Shown in pieces: positions 61,916 through 64,000 of a stretch of 64,000 nucleotides of DNA. Within the stretch, counting starts at the first letter, position 1; every line of letters begins with the position of its first letter. A program made the translations under genes and the position numbers. The DNA is from an uncultured Veillonella sp. (GTDB lineage: Bacteria > Bacillota > Negativicutes > Veillonellales > Veillonellaceae). The notes beneath the pieces are model-generated. The model had not been told where the DNA came from. It made no database searches and was given only the letters and a program-made list of their open reading frames with translations. The stretch spans positions 9,938 to 73,937 of the forward strand of contig USQK01000001.1 in the NCBI GenBank assembly GCA_900556785.1, read 5' to 3'.

Positions 61916-64000
61916 TTATAGTAAACCCTTATTTTCCATCATTTCTTTTATATTTAGTAAGGTGGATTTACAAATTACATCATATTCTAGTGTACTCAAG
62001 AAATCTGCAAATTTTCTATCATCTTCGTTTTTACAGTTTTCATAAGGAATTTTACCATTTTGTTGATATGGTTCTAGAATCCGATTTCGCCGGTGCTTCC
62101 AAGTATTATAATAAGGCCCTTTAAATTTTGTCATAAAGCCATTGCTATCGACTAATACAAAGCCTTCAGACTCATGATGTGAATTGAGTTCTTTATTTAT
62201 GATACTTGTCAGTTCGTCCATTGTATTAACTTGTTGAATTGTTTTTACAATAGATATTAACTGAGTGTCATATTTCATAAGGATGGATTCTAGTTCTGCT
62301 AACCTTTCCCTAGAGAACGATACATCAATATGTTTGCCATTTACATCTAACGTATTTTGAATCATATCAAGTACATAAAGATGATCTTGGTCATATTTTA
62401 TAATATGTGTATCTTCTTGGCTAATGACTTCAAACATCATAGAACAGCAATTACGTTTTAATAATTCTTTGATTTCTTCTTGTAGGCTTGTAGGTAATTT
62501 TTGGAATAAATTTTTAAATAAATCTACGTGCATACCTTCTGTAGTAGATTTAGAAGCAAAGACTAACTCATCATTAATGACACCAAGAATAGCGAGGTAT
62601 CCATTTTCTTTAGTTCGAATTTCTACTGGGAAGGAGAGAGTGTTAGCTAAATTATTTAACTCAGTTTCTGGTCGTTCGTTGAGATTAAAGAATTTATTAT
62701 AACTACGTAATTTTACATCTCCTGTCATACGATCCACAAATAATCCTCGAGCTTGTACTGTAATTTCATTCCATAATCGTTTGTGGAATACACGTGAGGT
62801 AAAGTTCAAGGAATATAGGTTAGGAGAGCATTTTTTTACTTTTACTAATTTAGAATTACCCAAAATATTAATATCTTCATTTTGCGTGAAGATGACATGT
62901 TGTGTCATGTTTTGGTATTCATGGCGCATATACTCTTTATCGTACACATCATTTTTAATACCATTTTTAGTAAAAGCATCTGCAGTAATATCAATGTATT
63001 TGAGTTCTCCACCAAACTCTACTTCTCCTTCTAAACAGAAGGAGTATTTACCATCTGGAACACCACGATGACCATGAATTTGAATAAAGTTCTGACACAT
63101 ACCTTTTTCGTAATTATTATCATATATTTTAGCAATATCTGTTTCGTAAGCTCCAAAACCATTGATAAAGGTAGAGGTTGCTATAAAGGTCATGTTAGGT
63201 ACATAGGAAAGACCAGCATGGGATACTAAATATTTCTTGCCATGAAAGCTGAAAGGATAGCATTGACGAAGTGATTTATAAAATAGGCGTAATTCTCGTT
63301 GAAGTGATTCTACATCTTTTTTCGTCATATCTTTTACGATAGGTGCCACTACTTCTTTCATAAATCGTTTGGAATGATCTAAGTTTGTATTGAATGCAAA
63401 GTTTGCAATATGTCGTTCGTGATTGCCTTCTAACATAATCGTATTAGGTAATGTGCTGAGGCGCATCATTTCATATATCATTTCTTTATTTTCAATACCG
63501 CGCTCCAAATAGTCGCCACAAAAGATATAAAGTGTTTTTTCATCCCATGGAGTGATAGCTTGTTGTAATGCCGTGTAACAACCGTGAATATCACCGATGA
63601 TACGTACTCGTTCATATCGATTCGTTAAATTTACAGTAAAGTAATTGTTGATTTCATCGATAGAATTTATTTTCCTACAAAACTTTGGTAATGTAGTTGT
63701 TTTAATCATCTTGTGCATGCGGTGTATAACTTGCTCAGGCACTCGTTTGTAATCTGTTCGTATAGCATTACGAGCTAAACATTCTTCTAATGATGTATCT
63801 GGTTCGTAGTAATATACAGTATATTTATATTTGTTAAGCAATTCTTTATATGCGTTAACAGCTTTAGATGTAGTGTGGGTAGCATCTAAAACGATAAAGT
63901 CGCCATTGCTCATTCGTTTCTCTAAGCAATCTAGTAGGAGTTCCCAGGCCGGACCATTATCCTCTTGTGAAATATACCAGCCGTTTTCACCAAGGGAAGG
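61916..64000 (-). CDS. Pnkp-like RNA repair enzyme (5'-kinase end, metallophosphatase, RNA ligase), 5' truncated by window edge
   Basis: The frame is open to the right edge; numbering is from the Met at 63913, and 29 more codons are visible before it. First comes the C-terminal part of a polynucleotide kinase (FIVLDATHTT, lid CLARNAIRTDYKRVPEQVIH). Then a calcineurin-like phosphatase (RIIGDIHGC, FCGDYLERG, LEGNHERH, near 104-165, VSHAGLS near 230). The last part is a nucleotidyltransferase ligase: K435-E-N-G (RTKENGYLA), motif III-like CCSMMFEVISQ, motif IV EGFVLV and motif V MTKFKGPYYNTWK. Kinase-phosphatase-ligase fusions repair RNAs cut by ribotoxins. The KxNG motif is nearer T4 Rnl1-type than CthPnkp-type ligases. 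The P-loop should lie beyond 64000. No Hen1 gene visible in the window. Confidence 0.85.
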   Translation of the reverse strand, partial: PSLGENGWYISQEDNGPAWELLLDCLEKRMSNGDFIVLDATHTTSKAVNAYKELLNKYKYTVYYYEPDTSLEECLARNAIRTDYKRVPEQVIHRMHKMIKTTTLPKFCRKINSIDEINNYFTVNLTNRYERVRIIGDIHGCYTALQQAITPWDEKTLYIFCGDYLERGIENKEMIYEMMRLSTLPNTIMLEGNHERHIANFAFNTNLDHSKRFMKEVVAPIVKDMTKKDVESLQRELRLFYKSLRQCYPFSFHGKKYLVSHAGLSYVPNMTFIATSTFINGFGAYETDIAKIYDNNYEKGMCQNFIQIHGHRGVPDGKYSFCLEGEVEFGGELKYIDITADAFTKNGIKNDVYDKEYMRHEYQNMTQHVIFTQNEDINILGNSKLVKVKKCSPNLYSLNFTSRVFHKRLWNEITVQARGLFVDRMTGDVKLRSYNKFFNLNERPETELNNLANTLSFPVEIRTKENGYLAILGVINDELVFASKSTTEGMHVDLFKNLFQKLPTSLQEEIKELLKRNCCSMMFEVISQEDTHIIKYDQDHLYVLDMIQNTLDVNGKHIDVSFSRERLAELESILMKYDTQLISIVKTIQQVNTMDELTSIINKELNSHHESEGFVLVDSNGFMTKFKGPYYNTWKHRRNRILEPYQQNGKIPYENCKNEDDRKFADFLSTLEYDVICKSTLLNIKEMMENKGLL

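Overview
The window is a low-GC, gene-dense bacterial chromosome segment. The likely source is a Veillonella-type Negativicute, a Firmicute with an outer membrane. Firmicute-style features are AGGAGG ribosome binding sites, many U-tailed hairpin terminators, NrdR, and tryptophan-type ABC transport genes. Diderm features are a complete ADP-heptose pathway with two heptosyltransferases and the remnant of a trimeric autotransporter adhesin. A single-chain pyruvate carboxylase and a dicarboxylate-type DASS transporter fit organic-acid metabolism. The genus is an inference from gene content; no 16S or marker comparison was possible.

Layout. 0-8 kb: end of uvrA, uvrC, a MATE exporter on the minus strand, two tandem TerC/YjbE-type membrane proteins and an RlmD-type 23S rRNA methyltransferase. 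8-14.5 kb is accessory: a secreted orphan, a decayed YadA-type adhesin, an A+T-rich two-gene McrB/LlaJI-type restriction module with no methyltransferase beside it, and an ADP-ribosylglycohydrolase pseudogene with both a nonsense and a frameshift lesion. 14.6-20.5 kb is a run of ankyrin, SUKH (SMI1/KNR4), TPR and DUF4375-like genes that share modules, as in polymorphic immunity loci. 20.5-32 kb: ProX-type deacylase, secreted ABM-like protein, zinc macrodomain, Ogt, FAH-family hydrolase, an orphan, IlvE, a FlK-like thioesterase, a TVP38 membrane protein, an aminotransferase, Mrp/NBP35 and a DASS transporter. 32-45.6 kb: M18 aminopeptidase, pyruvate carboxylase, NrdR, M19 dipeptidase, then gmhA-hldE-hldD-gmhB and two GT9 heptosyltransferases. 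45.6-54.4 kb: DEDDh exonuclease, second M18 peptidase, TrpXXYZ-like ABC system, rpsO-pnp-dut. 54.4-64 kb: a perfect-consensus promoter driving a roughly 340-nt multi-hairpin RNA, a DUF2828/Ro-like vWA protein, NUDIX, deoB, a hexanucleotide repeat tract, an adenine permease with adenine deaminase, and a Pnkp-like RNA repair enzyme running off the right edge on the minus strand.

The most interesting unexplained element is the structured RNA and the Ro-like ring protein downstream of it (54.47-56.48 kb). It lies about 5.4 kb from an end-healing/RNA ligase enzyme, and together they suggest an RNA quality-control or repair island. Second is the module-shuffled SUKH/TPR cluster. There, the codons for K-E-D-Y in one gene contain AAGGAGG, and the same sequence serves as the Shine-Dalgarno of its shortened paralogue. 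Third is the restriction module, whose McrB-like subunit appears to carry an EVE-like modified-base reader.
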